This document shows positions 34,920-43,572 of a DNA stretch of 64,000 nucleotides, piece after piece (position 1 is the stretch's first letter; each line of letters opens with the position of its first letter). Both the position numbers and the translations under genes were made by a program. The stretch is from an uncultured Collinsella sp. (GTDB lineage: Bacteria; Actinomycetota; Coriobacteriia; Coriobacteriales; Coriobacteriaceae), in contig CATYSO010000002.1 of assembly GCA_958412345.1 (NCBI GenBank), positions 62,001-126,000 on the forward strand. The letters run 5' to 3'. The notes beneath the pieces were generated by a model, which was not told the DNA's origin, did not search any database, and saw only the letters and a list, made by a program, of their open reading frames with translations.

Positions 34920-34958
34920 ACTCAATCGCTGTCGTTTTCTAGAGAAAGATGATTGCTT

Positions 34959-35177
34959 GTGAAGAAGGAAGACGCAATTGAGCTCGAGGGTACGGTAAAG
35001 GAACCGTTGCCCAATGCCATGTTTAAGGTCGAGCTCGAGAACGGTCATTCGGTTCTGTGCAACATTTCTGGCAAGATCCGAATGAATTACATCCGTATTC
35101 TCCCCGGTGACAGGGTTGTCGTGGAGCTTTCCCCGTACGACCTGACCCGCGGCCGCATCACCTATCGCTACAAATAG
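34959..35177 (+). CDS. infA: Translation initiation factor IF-1
   Basis: The product from GTG 34959 (MKKEDAIELEGTV) has 72 residues, exactly the usual IF-1 length. An upstream in-frame TTG would add two residues. The OB-fold motifs NAMFKVELENGH, GKIRMNYIRILPGD and DLTRGRITYRYK are complete. IF-1 occupies the 30S A site at initiation. Confidence 0.97.
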   Translation: MKKEDAIELEGTVKEPLPNAMFKVELENGHSVLCNISGKIRMNYIRILPGDRVVVELSPYDLTRGRITYRYK

Positions 35178-35327
35178 CGGCACGCATACACGCACTCCAT
35201 TTCCGGCTGCAGGCTTAGCTCAACCTACGGTCGGATTGTGTGTGAAGACCAGCCATAGTTTTAAACGCCTGCGGCTGGGCGAGTAGATAGTAGGGAAGTA
35301 GTTTGAGCGCTACCGAAAGGAAGAACG

Positions 35328-35441
35328 ATGAAGGTACGTCCTTCGGTCAAGAAGATGTGCGATAAGTGCAAAATCATTAGGCGCCATGGCAAGGTCCTCG
35401 TCATTTGCGAGAACCCCCGTCATAAGCAGCGTCAGGGTTAA
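35328..35441 (+). CDS. rpmJ: Ribosomal protein bL36
   Basis: A 37-residue product, MKVRPSVKKMCDKCKIIRR and so on to KQRQG, has the zinc ligands CxxC, Cys and His of the C+ type. ATG 35328 follows GAAAGGAAG. It lies between infA and rpsM, its standard place. It is easily missed because of its size. Confidence 0.97.
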   Translation: MKVRPSVKKMCDKCKIIRRHGKVLVICENPRHKQRQG

Positions 35442-35455
35442 GAGAGGAGACTACG

Positions 35456-35830
35456 TTGGCCCGTATTAATGGTGTCGACCTCCCGCGTGAGAAGCGCGTT
35501 GAGATCGGTCTGACCTACATTTACGGCATCGGCCGCACCACTGCGACGAAGATCTGCGTCGAGTGCAACGTTAACGTGGATACGCGCGTTAAGGACCTCA
35601 CCGAGGATGAGGTTAACGCCATCCGCGATTATATCGATAAGAACCAGATCATGGTTGAGGGCGACCTCCGCCGTGAGCGCAACCAGAACGTCAAGCGCCT
35701 TATGGACATCGGCTGCAACCGCGGCCTTCGTCACCGCAAGGGCCTCCCGGTCCGCGGCCAGCGCACCCACACTAACGCTCGTACCCGCAAGGGCCCGAAG
35801 CGTCAGATCGGTGCTAAGAAGAAGAAATAA
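35456..35830 (+). CDS. rpsM: Ribosomal protein uS13
   Basis: The 124-residue product starts at TTG 35456 after AGAGGAG (reading MARINGVDLPREKR). It has the IYGIGRTTA motif, RGLRHRKGLPVRGQRTHTNA and a basic tail ending in KKKK. It contacts the 50S subunit and P-site tRNA. Confidence 0.98.
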   Translation: MARINGVDLPREKRVEIGLTYIYGIGRTTATKICVECNVNVDTRVKDLTEDEVNAIRDYIDKNQIMVEGDLRRERNQNVKRLMDIGCNRGLRHRKGLPVRGQRTHTNARTRKGPKRQIGAKKKK

Positions 35831-35844
35831 GGAGCGCTAGATAG

Positions 35845-36249
35845 ATGGCTACTGCTAAGAAGAACGTTCGCGCTGCCCGTCTGAAGCGCGCGGACCGTAA
35901 GAACATTTCCGTGGGCCAGGCTCACATTCGTTCTACGTTCAACAACACGATCGTTTCGATCACCGATCCCCAGGGCAACGTCATTTCCTGGAAGTCGGCT
36001 GGCCAGGTGGGCTTCAAGGGCTCCCGTAAGTCCACGCCGTTCGCTGCCCAGATGGCTGCCGAGGCTGCTGCCAAGCAGGCCATGGAGCACGGTATGAAGA
36101 AGGTTTCCGTCTTCGTCAAGGGCCCCGGCTCCGGTCGTGAGACCGCCATCCGCTCCCTCCAGGCCGCTGGCCTCGAGGTCTCGAGCATCCAGGACAAGAC
36201 CCCCATTCCGCACAACGGCTGCCGCCCCAAGAAGCGTCGCCGCGTGTAA
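35845..36249 (+). CDS. rpsK: Ribosomal protein uS11
   Basis: The 134-residue product has STFNNTIVSITD, GFKGSRKSTPFAAQ and the basic C-terminus PHNGCRPKKRRRV. It lies on the 30S platform near the E site. It is 14 bp after rpsM. Confidence 0.98.
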   Translation: MATAKKNVRAARLKRADRKNISVGQAHIRSTFNNTIVSITDPQGNVISWKSAGQVGFKGSRKSTPFAAQMAAEAAAKQAMEHGMKKVSVFVKGPGSGRETAIRSLQAAGLEVSSIQDKTPIPHNGCRPKKRRRV

Positions 36250-36268
36250 CTGAAAGGATCGTATCAAT

Positions 36269-36865
36269 ATGGCAATCGACAGGACTCCTGTTCTTAAGCG
36301 CTGCCGTCAGCTCGGGATCGATCCCGCTGAGCTCGGTTACAGCAGCAAGAAGGAATCTATCCGTCAGCCCAAGCGCCGTCGCAAGGAATCTGAGTACGGC
36401 ATGCAGCTGCGCGAGAAGCAGAAGGTCAAATTCATCTATGGCGTTCTGGAGAAGCAGTTCCACGGCTACTTCAACAAGGCCCGCAAGATGAACGGCGTCA
36501 CCGGTGAGAACCTCATGATCATCCTTGAGTCTCGCCTCGACAACGTCGTCTTCCGTCTTGGCTTCGCCCGCACCCGCAAAGAGGCTCGTCAGTCCGTCCG
36601 TCACGGTCACTTCACCGTGAACGGCAAGCGCGTGGACATCCCGTCCTACCGCGTCAAGGCCGGCGACGTCGTCGCTGTCGGCGAGAAGTTCCGTGACCTC
36701 CTCCCCATCAAGGAGGCCCTGATTTCCTCCGAGCGCTTTGAGGTTCCTGGCTGGCTCGAGGTCGATATCGAGAAGCTGTCTGGTAACGTGCTCGCTCTGC
36801 CGACGCGTGAGCAGATCAGCGGTGATATCAACGAGCAGCTCATCGTCGAGCTCTACTCTAAGTAG
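36269..36865 (+). CDS. rpsD: Ribosomal protein uS4
   Basis: The 198-residue product has the S4 RNA-binding domain (LESRLDNVVFRLGFARTRKE, VNGKRVDIPSYRV). It nucleates 30S assembly and in E. coli regulates the alpha operon. The start at ATG 36269 follows GAAAGGA. Its N-terminus lacks the four-cysteine zinc site seen in some S4 forms. Confidence 0.98.
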   Translation: MAIDRTPVLKRCRQLGIDPAELGYSSKKESIRQPKRRRKESEYGMQLREKQKVKFIYGVLEKQFHGYFNKARKMNGVTGENLMIILESRLDNVVFRLGFARTRKEARQSVRHGHFTVNGKRVDIPSYRVKAGDVVAVGEKFRDLLPIKEALISSERFEVPGWLEVDIEKLSGNVLALPTREQISGDINEQLIVELYSK

Positions 36866-36897
36866 TCCATCCGGGCTGCTGAGGCTGGAGGTAATAC

Positions 36898-37839
36898 ATG
36901 TCAGAATTCATTAGGCCTCAGGTTCAGGTCGAAGAGATCAACGAGACGTCTGCTCGTGTCTCCGTCGAGCCGCTCGAGCGTGGTTACGGCGATACGCTGG
37001 GTAACTCCCTTCGTCGCGTTCTTCTGTCCTCGCTCGAGGGTGCCGCCGTCGAGGCTATTCAGATCGATGGTGCGCAGCACGAGTTCATGACCATCCCTAA
37101 CATGGTCGAGGATGTCACCGACATCGTCCTGAATGTCAAGGGTCTTGTCTTCAGGGCTCTCGGCACGACCGACGAGGCGACCGCCACCATCTCGGTTGAC
37201 GGCCCCTGCGAGGTCACCGGTGCGGACTTCTTTATTCCGTCCGAGTTTGAGCTGGTCAACCCCGAGCAGCACATCGCTACGCTCACCGAGGGTGGCCATC
37301 TCACCATGAGCATGCGCATCGGCTATGGCCGCGGCTATGTTTCTGGCGAGGCCAACAAGCGCGACAACGATCCCATCGGTGTGATCCACGTCGACTCGCT
37401 GTACTCGCCGGTTTCCCGTTGCGCCAAGCTCGTTGAGGCTTGCCGTGTCGGTCAGCACACCGACTACGACCGCCTTGTCCTCGAGATCGAGACCAACGGC
37501 TCCATCGCCCCGCGCGACGCCGTGGTCCAGGCTGCCAATATCATCAACCAGCATATGGCCGCCTTTATGAACCTTGCCGAGACCCCCGAGGTCGAGGAGG
37601 AGGCTTCGATCTTCGCTCCCGAGGTCACCAACGACAACGCCGAGTTGGACAAGCAGATCGAGGATCTGGACCTTTCTGTCCGTTCCTACAACTGCCTTAA
37701 GCGCGCCAGCATTCACTCGGTCCGTCAGCTCGTTGAGTTCTCGGAGAACGATCTGCTCAACATCCGTAACTTCGGTGTTAAGTCGATCGAGGAAGTGAAG
37801 GACAAGCTTGAGTCCATGGGCCTGAGCCTGAAGGCTTAA
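36898..37839 (+). CDS. rpoA: RNA polymerase alpha subunit
   Basis: The 313-residue subunit has the N-terminal assembly domain (GYGDTLGNSLRRVLLSSLEG, RGYVSGEANK). After a linker comes the C-terminal DNA- and activator-binding domain (LDLSVRSYNCLKRASIHSV, LLNIRNFGVKSIEEVKDKL). It lies in the usual rpsD-rpoA-rplQ order. Confidence 0.98.
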   Translation: MSEFIRPQVQVEEINETSARVSVEPLERGYGDTLGNSLRRVLLSSLEGAAVEAIQIDGAQHEFMTIPNMVEDVTDIVLNVKGLVFRALGTTDEATATISVDGPCEVTGADFFIPSEFELVNPEQHIATLTEGGHLTMSMRIGYGRGYVSGEANKRDNDPIGVIHVDSLYSPVSRCAKLVEACRVGQHTDYDRLVLEIETNGSIAPRDAVVQAANIINQHMAAFMNLAETPEVEEEASIFAPEVTNDNAELDKQIEDLDLSVRSYNCLKRASIHSVRQLVEFSENDLLNIRNFGVKSIEEVKDKLESMGLSLKA

Positions 37840-37869
37840 TGCTTCGCATATTTGAGGAGAAACTAGACC

Positions 37870-38337
37870 ATGCGTCACAACGTTAAGAAGGGCCTGAAGC
37901 TCGGCACCGATGCGAGCCACACCAAGGCCATGAAGAAGAGCCTTGCTAAGGCCCTCTTCGAGAACGACCGCATCAAGACCACCGAGACCCGCGCTAAGGC
38001 GCTGCGTTCGGTCGTCGACCCGATCATCACTTGGGCCAAGAAGGGCGACCTGCACTCTCGTCGTCTGGCTATCGCCAAGCTCGGCGATAAGCAGCTCGTT
38101 GCCGAGATCTTCGACAAGGCTGCCCAGGGCATGTGGCAGGACCGCAACGGCGGTTACACCCGCATCATGAAGCTCGGCAACCGCAAGGGCGACAACGCTC
38201 CCATCGTTATCATGGAGCTCGTCACCGAGCCTTGCACGCCTAAGGCCAAGAAGGCTGCTCCGGCCCCCAAGAAGGCCGCTGCTCCCAAGAAGGTCGAGGC
38301 CGTCGAGGAGGCTCCTGCTGAGGAGACCGCTGAGTAG
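37870..38337 (+). CDS. rplQ: Ribosomal protein bL17 with Ala/Lys/Pro-rich tail
   Basis: The 155-residue product is longer than the usual 115-125. Residues 1-119 are a normal L17 (MRHNVKKGLKLGTDASHT, GGYTRIMKLGNRKGDNAP). The last 35 or so residues are a low-complexity Lys-Ala-Pro then Glu-Ala tail. Such tails occur in actinobacterial ribosomal proteins; their function is unclear. A terminator follows. Confidence 0.96.
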   Translation: MRHNVKKGLKLGTDASHTKAMKKSLAKALFENDRIKTTETRAKALRSVVDPIITWAKKGDLHSRRLAIAKLGDKQLVAEIFDKAAQGMWQDRNGGYTRIMKLGNRKGDNAPIVIMELVTEPCTPKAKKAAPAPKKAAAPKKVEAVEEAPAEETAE

Positions 38338-38363
38338 ACTTTCCGTCTGCATAGGCTATATTC

Positions 38364-38394
38364 GAGGGGTACGTTCGCGTGCCCCTCTTTTTTT
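38364..38394 (+). terminator. Intrinsic terminator of the ribosomal operon
   Basis: GAGGGGTACG and CGTGCCCCTC pair around TTCG, followed by seven T. Confidence 0.93.
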
Positions 38395-38429
38395 GTCGCG
38401 ATACCTTTACTTGTTTGTTGGGAGCGCCC

Positions 38430-39254
38430 ATGACTGCGCCGTCTGATTTCAATTCGATTTCCGAGCTTGACGCCACACTCGTATTTCGCGTGGCCTATGA
38501 TGGCTCGTCGTATAGCGGATTTGCCGAGCAGCCGGGACAGACGACGGTTGCGGGTGAGCTACGTCGAGCCATTGAGACGCTGCTTCGCCGCCCGATCGAT
38601 CTGACGTGCGCGGGGCGTACCGATGCCGGCGTGCATGCCGTGGCTCAGTACATCAGCGTGCCCGTAACGGACGCTGAGCTCGCTTGTACGCGCCGTAGGT
38701 GGCTGCGGGCTATGGATGCCCTGCTGCCCAAAGATATCGCCATTAACGAGGTCTATAAGGCCCGTAAAGGCTTTTCTGCGCGTTTTGACGCGCGTTCCCG
38801 TACGTATACGTACCGTATTGCCGATCGAGATGCGCGCCCCGTGCTGTCCCGCGGTGCCGTGTGGTGGCATCGCTATCCCTTGGATGTTGAGGCTATGTCT
38901 GCTGCCTGCCCTGCGCTGCTGGGCGAGCAGGACTTTAAAAGCTTTTGCAAGGTTGCTTCGGCCGTTGGCAAGCCCACACATCGCTGCGTGATGCGTGCCG
39001 AATTTGGCCATGAGGTTGCGTTTGGCGAGGACATCCTGACGTTCACCATCGAGGGCAATGCGTTTCTGCATTCGATGGTCCGTACGATCGTGGGCACGCT
39101 TGTCGAGATTGGCATGCATCGCCGTGAACCCGAGTGGATGCGCGAGGTTATCGATGCTTGCGACCGTACCGCCGCGGGCCCCACGGCGCCCGCCTGCGGC
39201 CTTACGTTTATGGGCGTGGATTACGATCCCGCCGAGCTTGTCGTGCTCGACTAG
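38430..39254 (+). CDS. truA: tRNA pseudouridine synthase TruA
   Basis: The 274-residue enzyme makes pseudouridine at tRNA positions 38-40. The catalytic aspartate is in CAGRTDAGVHAVAQ; RVAYDGSSYSGFAEQP and FLHSMVRTIVGTLVEIG are standard. ATG 38430 follows TTGGGAG; the frame extends to 38379 through the terminator and is not used. Confidence 0.95.
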   Translation: MTAPSDFNSISELDATLVFRVAYDGSSYSGFAEQPGQTTVAGELRRAIETLLRRPIDLTCAGRTDAGVHAVAQYISVPVTDAELACTRRRWLRAMDALLPKDIAINEVYKARKGFSARFDARSRTYTYRIADRDARPVLSRGAVWWHRYPLDVEAMSAACPALLGEQDFKSFCKVASAVGKPTHRCVMRAEFGHEVAFGEDILTFTIEGNAFLHSMVRTIVGTLVEIGMHRREPEWMREVIDACDRTAAGPTAPACGLTFMGVDYDPAELVVLD

Positions 39255-39415
39255 GGGAGGGCTCGACGCGTCGTGCGTCGACTCCTGTCATCTGTGGGCT
39301 GCGCGTGTGCAACATCTGTTCTTGGCGTGCAATACAACCGGTGTCTCATTGCTTTTATTGCCGGGGTGTACCATGAACAACGGTTTGATTCATTTCTGTC
39401 GAGAGGACGGATAAT

Positions 39416-40456
39416 TTGGTTCGACGTGGCTCGCATCCGCGACTTTCGGTGATCCTTGTGATAGAAGGTTCGCCCAGCTATGCGATGCGTGCGCTCGAGA
39501 GTATCCAGAACCAAGACCTCTACGATTTGCAGATTGTCGTTGTCTGTCGCGATGCTGCGCCCGGTGTGCGCCGTTCGCTTCAAGTTGCTGCCGACAGGGA
39601 CATTCATATTGATTTGATTGACGTCGAGGACGCGACGCGCGGCGCGTGTCTTCGTGCCGGTTTTGCTGCCTCGCGCGGCTCTCAAATCATCGCCATGAAC
39701 GCCGATGAGTGGTTTGCTCCGCAATCCCTTTCCAAGATGGTCGATATCGCGTGCGATACTGCGGCAGACATAGTGTTCCCCACGGTGTCGCTCGACCGCT
39801 ATGATGCACATCGAGAGCGCCATTCGCGCGTCTTGGATGCTACTCATATTTCCATTGATAGCAAATCTTCGATGGTGGCCGGGCTGCCTCAGTTGATTTT
39901 AGGCGGCTTGGTTGCTCAAGTCTCTGGCGTGATGTATAGCCGTCCGCTGTTTGAGGCATGCCTTTTGTGCGACAAGGCGTTTCGCACAGTTGGGTTTATG
40001 GCATGCGCGCTCTCGCAGGCGCAGCGTGTCTCCGGATGCGGCGACGCTTGTTTCCACGCGGTAGCGCCTAAGCTTACAGATGCCTTTGATCCCACCATGT
40101 ATGCCAGGGTATCCGATGACACCCGAGCGCTCGACGAGCTTGCGGACTCACTCTCGGAAGCAGATAGCGGTGGTCGGCTCAAGCTGGCAAGCCAAAAGTT
40201 CTACTTTGTCGGACTGGTCGCCTGCATCGAGAATTTGTGTCTGAGCCCGCATGGGGTGTCGTCAATCGAGCGTTCCGCCCGCATGCGTGATATGCTCGAG
40301 GCGCCTCGAACCCGTCAGATGGTCGCCGCGCTCAAGGACAACCATCGGGGACTGGGTCTGTTGTTTGGGCCGATCGCCAGCGCTAAGCCCGCGCGCTGCG
40401 TGATGTGTACGCATCTGGCAGCTTTTCTTAACCGGACGGGCGCAAAAACCGCCTAA
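39416..40456 (+). CDS. Glycosyltransferase family 2-like protein
   Basis: The 346-residue frame starts at TTG 39416, nine bases after GAGAGGA. The N-terminus fits a GT-A fold: LSVILVIEGSPSYAMRALES, then QDLYDLQIVVVCRD, and MNADEWFAP in place of the usual D-x-D region. The C-terminal half is not recognisable and has no clear membrane helix. Substrate and pathway are unknown; the degenerate metal motif leaves activity uncertain. It stands alone between truA and argR. Confidence 0.7.
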   Translation: MVRRGSHPRLSVILVIEGSPSYAMRALESIQNQDLYDLQIVVVCRDAAPGVRRSLQVAADRDIHIDLIDVEDATRGACLRAGFAASRGSQIIAMNADEWFAPQSLSKMVDIACDTAADIVFPTVSLDRYDAHRERHSRVLDATHISIDSKSSMVAGLPQLILGGLVAQVSGVMYSRPLFEACLLCDKAFRTVGFMACALSQAQRVSGCGDACFHAVAPKLTDAFDPTMYARVSDDTRALDELADSLSEADSGGRLKLASQKFYFVGLVACIENLCLSPHGVSSIERSARMRDMLEAPRTRQMVAALKDNHRGLGLLFGPIASAKPARCVMCTHLAAFLNRTGAKTA

Positions 40457-40588
40457 ACGGCTCATTACGAAACAAACTTGCATAGAATTGTTTCGAAATG
40501 CGTTCTTATACACAAAAGCCTTCAAATAGCGTTAAACTATTCAATCACTGATTGATTGTCTCCGCCATCTTTTGGAGAGAGGGTTTGT

Positions 40589-41026
40589 ATGGCTAAAAAA
40601 CGCAATGGGCGCCAGGATGCCATTAGAGATATTGTGCGCAATAAGGATGTCCGCACGCAGCGCGTGCTGGTTGATGAGCTCCGCGCTATGGGCTTTGATT
40701 GCACGCAGGCGACTGTCTCTCGCGATATTGCCGATATGGGGCTGCGTAAGCTCCCTGAGGGCATCTATGTTCTGGCAGAGGACCTGCACCTGCAGCGTAT
40801 GGTTTCCGAGCTCGTAACGGGCGTTCTGCGTACCGATAATCTGGTCATGATCAAGGCTCAGCCTGGCACGGCTTCCGGCATCGCCGCCGCCGTTGATGCG
40901 GCAGAGTTGCCCGATGTACTTGGCTCGCTTGCCGGCAACGATACGATTTTGGTTATTGCCCAGACGGCCGAGGACGGCGAGCGTCTCGAGGCGCTGATCA
41001 ATAAGCTGAGCAATTCTCGCAAGTAG
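40589..41026 (+). CDS. argR: Arginine repressor
   Basis: The 145-residue regulator has the N-terminal winged helix (LVDELRAMGFDCTQATVSRD) and the C-terminal hexamerisation and arginine-binding domain (IKAQPGTASGIAAAVDAAE, GNDTILVIAQ). ATG 40589 follows GGAGAGAGG; an upstream in-frame ATG at 40556 is poorer. No arginine genes are nearby. A terminator follows. Confidence 0.95.
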   Translation: MAKKRNGRQDAIRDIVRNKDVRTQRVLVDELRAMGFDCTQATVSRDIADMGLRKLPEGIYVLAEDLHLQRMVSELVTGVLRTDNLVMIKAQPGTASGIAAAVDAAELPDVLGSLAGNDTILVIAQTAEDGERLEALINKLSNSRK

Positions 41027-41075
41027 GCGTGCGGGTCGTGCGCTCGGCATTGTGTGCGCTGACATAGTGGCTTGT

Positions 41076-41109
41076 AAGGGGTATCGACGTTGGTCGGTAC
41101 CCCTTTTTT
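41076..41109 (+). terminator. Intrinsic terminator after argR
   Basis: AAGGGGTA and TACCCCTT pair around a 15-nt loop, followed by a T run. Confidence 0.85.
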
Positions 41110-41152
41110 GTTTGCCGGTATAAAGACCGCCCACCAGGTCGCTTCAAACTAA

Positions 41153-41189
41153 AAGGCCCCGAGCAGTTCAATAAGCTGCTCGGGGCCTT
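41153..41189 (-). terminator. Intrinsic terminator of the penicillin-binding protein gene
   Basis: AAGGCCCCGAGCAG and CTGCTCGGGGCCTT form a perfect 14-bp stem; on the minus strand it is followed by TTTT. Confidence 0.9.
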
Positions 41190-41211
41190 GTTGGCTTTAG
41201 TCGCGTACTTC

Positions 41212-43410
41212 TTAGCCGACCGTATCGTCAGGCGTGGGCGAGGGGTCGGGAGTGGGCGTAGGCGTAGGCGTGCCGCCATCGCCGCCGGTCGAACCACCAG
41301 TGGAGCCGCCCGTCGAGCCACCGGTCGTACCGGTGCCGCCGGTGGTGTCGCCGCCCGTGGTCTCGGTGGTCGTGGTCGTCGTGGTAGTCGTTGTGGTGGT
41401 TTCCTCTTCCTCTTCCTTTTCGTCCTTGTCCTTGTCGTCGTTCTCCGACTTCTTGGTGTTATTGGTGCCGTAGAACTTCCAGACGCTGTTGTTCTTGTAG
41501 GTGGGCGCCGTTCCGGTCGCAAACTCCTCGCGCTCGGTACCGGTCAGAACGGTGTTCATAAACCGCTTAAAGACAGGCAGGTTGGTGCTGTCGCCCAGCA
41601 GGTCCGTGCCGTACTTTTGGATGGGGATCTCGCCCGCGGAATAGCCGGTCCACAGGGCGCACGCCAGCTGCGGGGTATAGCCGCAGAACCAGAGGTTGGT
41701 GGTGTTGTCGGTGGTGCCCGTCTTGCCGGCATAGGGCTGGTTGACACTCAGGGCGCCGGCAGCACCCGTACCGCTGCCCTTCATGACGCCGGACAGAACA
41801 TCGGTGACCGCGGCGGCCTCGCCCTCGGTAAGCACCTGTGAGGGATTGTCGGTGTGCTGGTACAGCACCGAACCGGTACGAGAGTCAATCTCGGTGATGG
41901 CGATCGGCTGGCGATAGTAGCCGCCGTTGGCAAACGTCGCGTAGGCGGCGGCCATCTCGAGCGGCGAGATCGAGCCGGTGCCGAGGGTCATGACGGGAAC
42001 GTCCTCGATGTTGTCCTTGGCGGGGTCGATGCCGAGCTTTTTGACGAGCGAGATGATCTTGCTGTTGCCGACGGCTTCCGCCACCTGGATGTAGCCGGTG
42101 TTGGAGGAGTATGCCGTCGCCTGCTTAAGCGTGATGGTGCCGTAGCTTTGATTGGCGTAGTTTTGTACCTCGGTTGTGGTGCCCTTGGCCTTGAGCGGCG
42201 AGTTGCAGTTGAGGGTGACGTTGGGGTTCATGCCGTTTTGGATGGCAGTTGCCAGCGTAAAGGCCTTAAAGGTGGAGCCGACGGGACGCTTGGCCGTGGC
42301 ATGGTTTACGTGGTTATCGTCGGCGTTGTAGTCGTAGCCGCCCACCATGCACTTGATGTAGCCGGTCTTGGGGTCGACGACGACCATGCCCATGTCCAGG
42401 CCGTCAAGCGAGAGCGTGTCGAGCTGCTCGCGGACGGCATTCTCTGCCACCTGCTGCATCGTGGGGTCGATGGTGGTCTTGACGGTCAGGCCGCCCTTAA
42501 AGAGCACGTCGGTCGAGAACTCCTGCTCCAGCAGCTGCTTGACGTAGGAGACAAAGTAGGGCTGCGAGTATACGTCGACGCCGCTGCCTGAGATTTCGGT
42601 CACATTGAGGGTGATGGGCTCGGCCTGTGCGGCATCGTGTTCCTCCTGGGTGATGTGGCCCAGGCGCAGCATGTTGTCGAGAACCTTGTTGCGACGGGAC
42701 AGCGCCAGGTCGGGGTTGACCGTGGGGTCGTACTGCGAGGGCGAGTTGGGAAGGCCGATGAGCAGCGCGGCCTCGCTCAGGGTGAGGTCGGCGGCGCTCT
42801 TGGACAGATAGGTCTCGGCTGCGGCCTCGATGCCGTAGGCGCCGTGGCCGTAATAGATGGTGTTAAGGTACATCATGAGGATCTCGTCTTTGGAGTACAT
42901 GTCCTCCATCTTGATGGCGATGTAGGCCTCGCGCACCTTACGCTCGATGGTCGAGTCGAACTGTTCCTCCTGCAGGATGGTGTTGCGCACCAGCTGCTGG
43001 GTGATAGTCGAGGCGCCTTCGTGCCCGCCGCCGAGGGTTGCCACCGCAGCACGCGCGATACCCCACAGGTCGATACCGCCGTGCTCGTAGAAGCGCTCGT
43101 CCTCGACGTCAACGGTGCCCTGCAGCACGTAGGGGGAGACCTCGTCCTTGGTGATGGACTTGCGGTTTTGCGTGTAGAAGCTCGCTATCTTGTTGCCGTT
43201 ACAGTCAACGATCTCGGTGGGCTCGCTCACCAGATACGCGTTGGCGTCGGTGTAGTCGGGCAGATCGGACAGCCAGCGGTTGACGTTGCCGACCATGCCG
43301 ATGCCAAACGCCACGCCCGCAATCAGCAGAAAGCCCAAAAACGAGAGCAGGATTATGGGCAGGGCGTGCGTCTTTGAACGGCTGTGTCCCTGTCGTTGGC
43401 GAGGACCCAT
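41212..43410 (-). CDS. Class A penicillin-binding protein (PBP1A type)
   Basis: The 732-residue bifunctional peptidoglycan synthase has a cytoplasmic basic tail, a membrane helix near 18-40 and a glycosyltransferase domain (EDERFYEH at 103-110, GASTITQQLVRN at 133-143). A transpeptidase domain follows, with the active serine Ser379 in STFK, then SSN and KTGTT. The C-terminus is a low-complexity tail: a Lys/Asp/Glu stretch, twelve consecutive Thr, Gly-Gly-Ser-Thr repeats and a Pro-Thr end, probably lying in the wall. ATG 43410 follows GGAGG; the frame extends to 43533 but without a ribosome site. Confidence 0.95.
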   Translation of the reverse strand: MGPRQRQGHSRSKTHALPIILLSFLGFLLIAGVAFGIGMVGNVNRWLSDLPDYTDANAYLVSEPTEIVDCNGNKIASFYTQNRKSITKDEVSPYVLQGTVDVEDERFYEHGGIDLWGIARAAVATLGGGHEGASTITQQLVRNTILQEEQFDSTIERKVREAYIAIKMEDMYSKDEILMMYLNTIYYGHGAYGIEAAAETYLSKSAADLTLSEAALLIGLPNSPSQYDPTVNPDLALSRRNKVLDNMLRLGHITQEEHDAAQAEPITLNVTEISGSGVDVYSQPYFVSYVKQLLEQEFSTDVLFKGGLTVKTTIDPTMQQVAENAVREQLDTLSLDGLDMGMVVVDPKTGYIKCMVGGYDYNADDNHVNHATAKRPVGSTFKAFTLATAIQNGMNPNVTLNCNSPLKAKGTTTEVQNYANQSYGTITLKQATAYSSNTGYIQVAEAVGNSKIISLVKKLGIDPAKDNIEDVPVMTLGTGSISPLEMAAAYATFANGGYYRQPIAITEIDSRTGSVLYQHTDNPSQVLTEGEAAAVTDVLSGVMKGSGTGAAGALSVNQPYAGKTGTTDNTTNLWFCGYTPQLACALWTGYSAGEIPIQKYGTDLLGDSTNLPVFKRFMNTVLTGTEREEFATGTAPTYKNNSVWKFYGTNNTKKSENDDKDKDEKEEEEETTTTTTTTTTTTETTGGDTTGGTGTTGGSTGGSTGGSTGGDGGTPTPTPTPDPSPTPDDTVG

Positions 43411-43572
43411 ATATTGACCTCCAGGTATGTCGTGCCGGACGGTGGATGTGCCGTCGGGGCAGGATGGACATAAGTTATTACACGATAAACCAAACGGGGC
43501 GCGCGAGGCCTCGTGTATGCTGGAAGACGGCATTTTTCAGAGTGAATGCATACCTTGGTAAGGAGTTTGTCG

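Noticed and set aside
41188..42591. Plus-strand frames with Gly/Arg- and Val-rich sequence
   Set aside because: They are shadows of the low-complexity tail and transpeptidase domain of the penicillin-binding protein gene.
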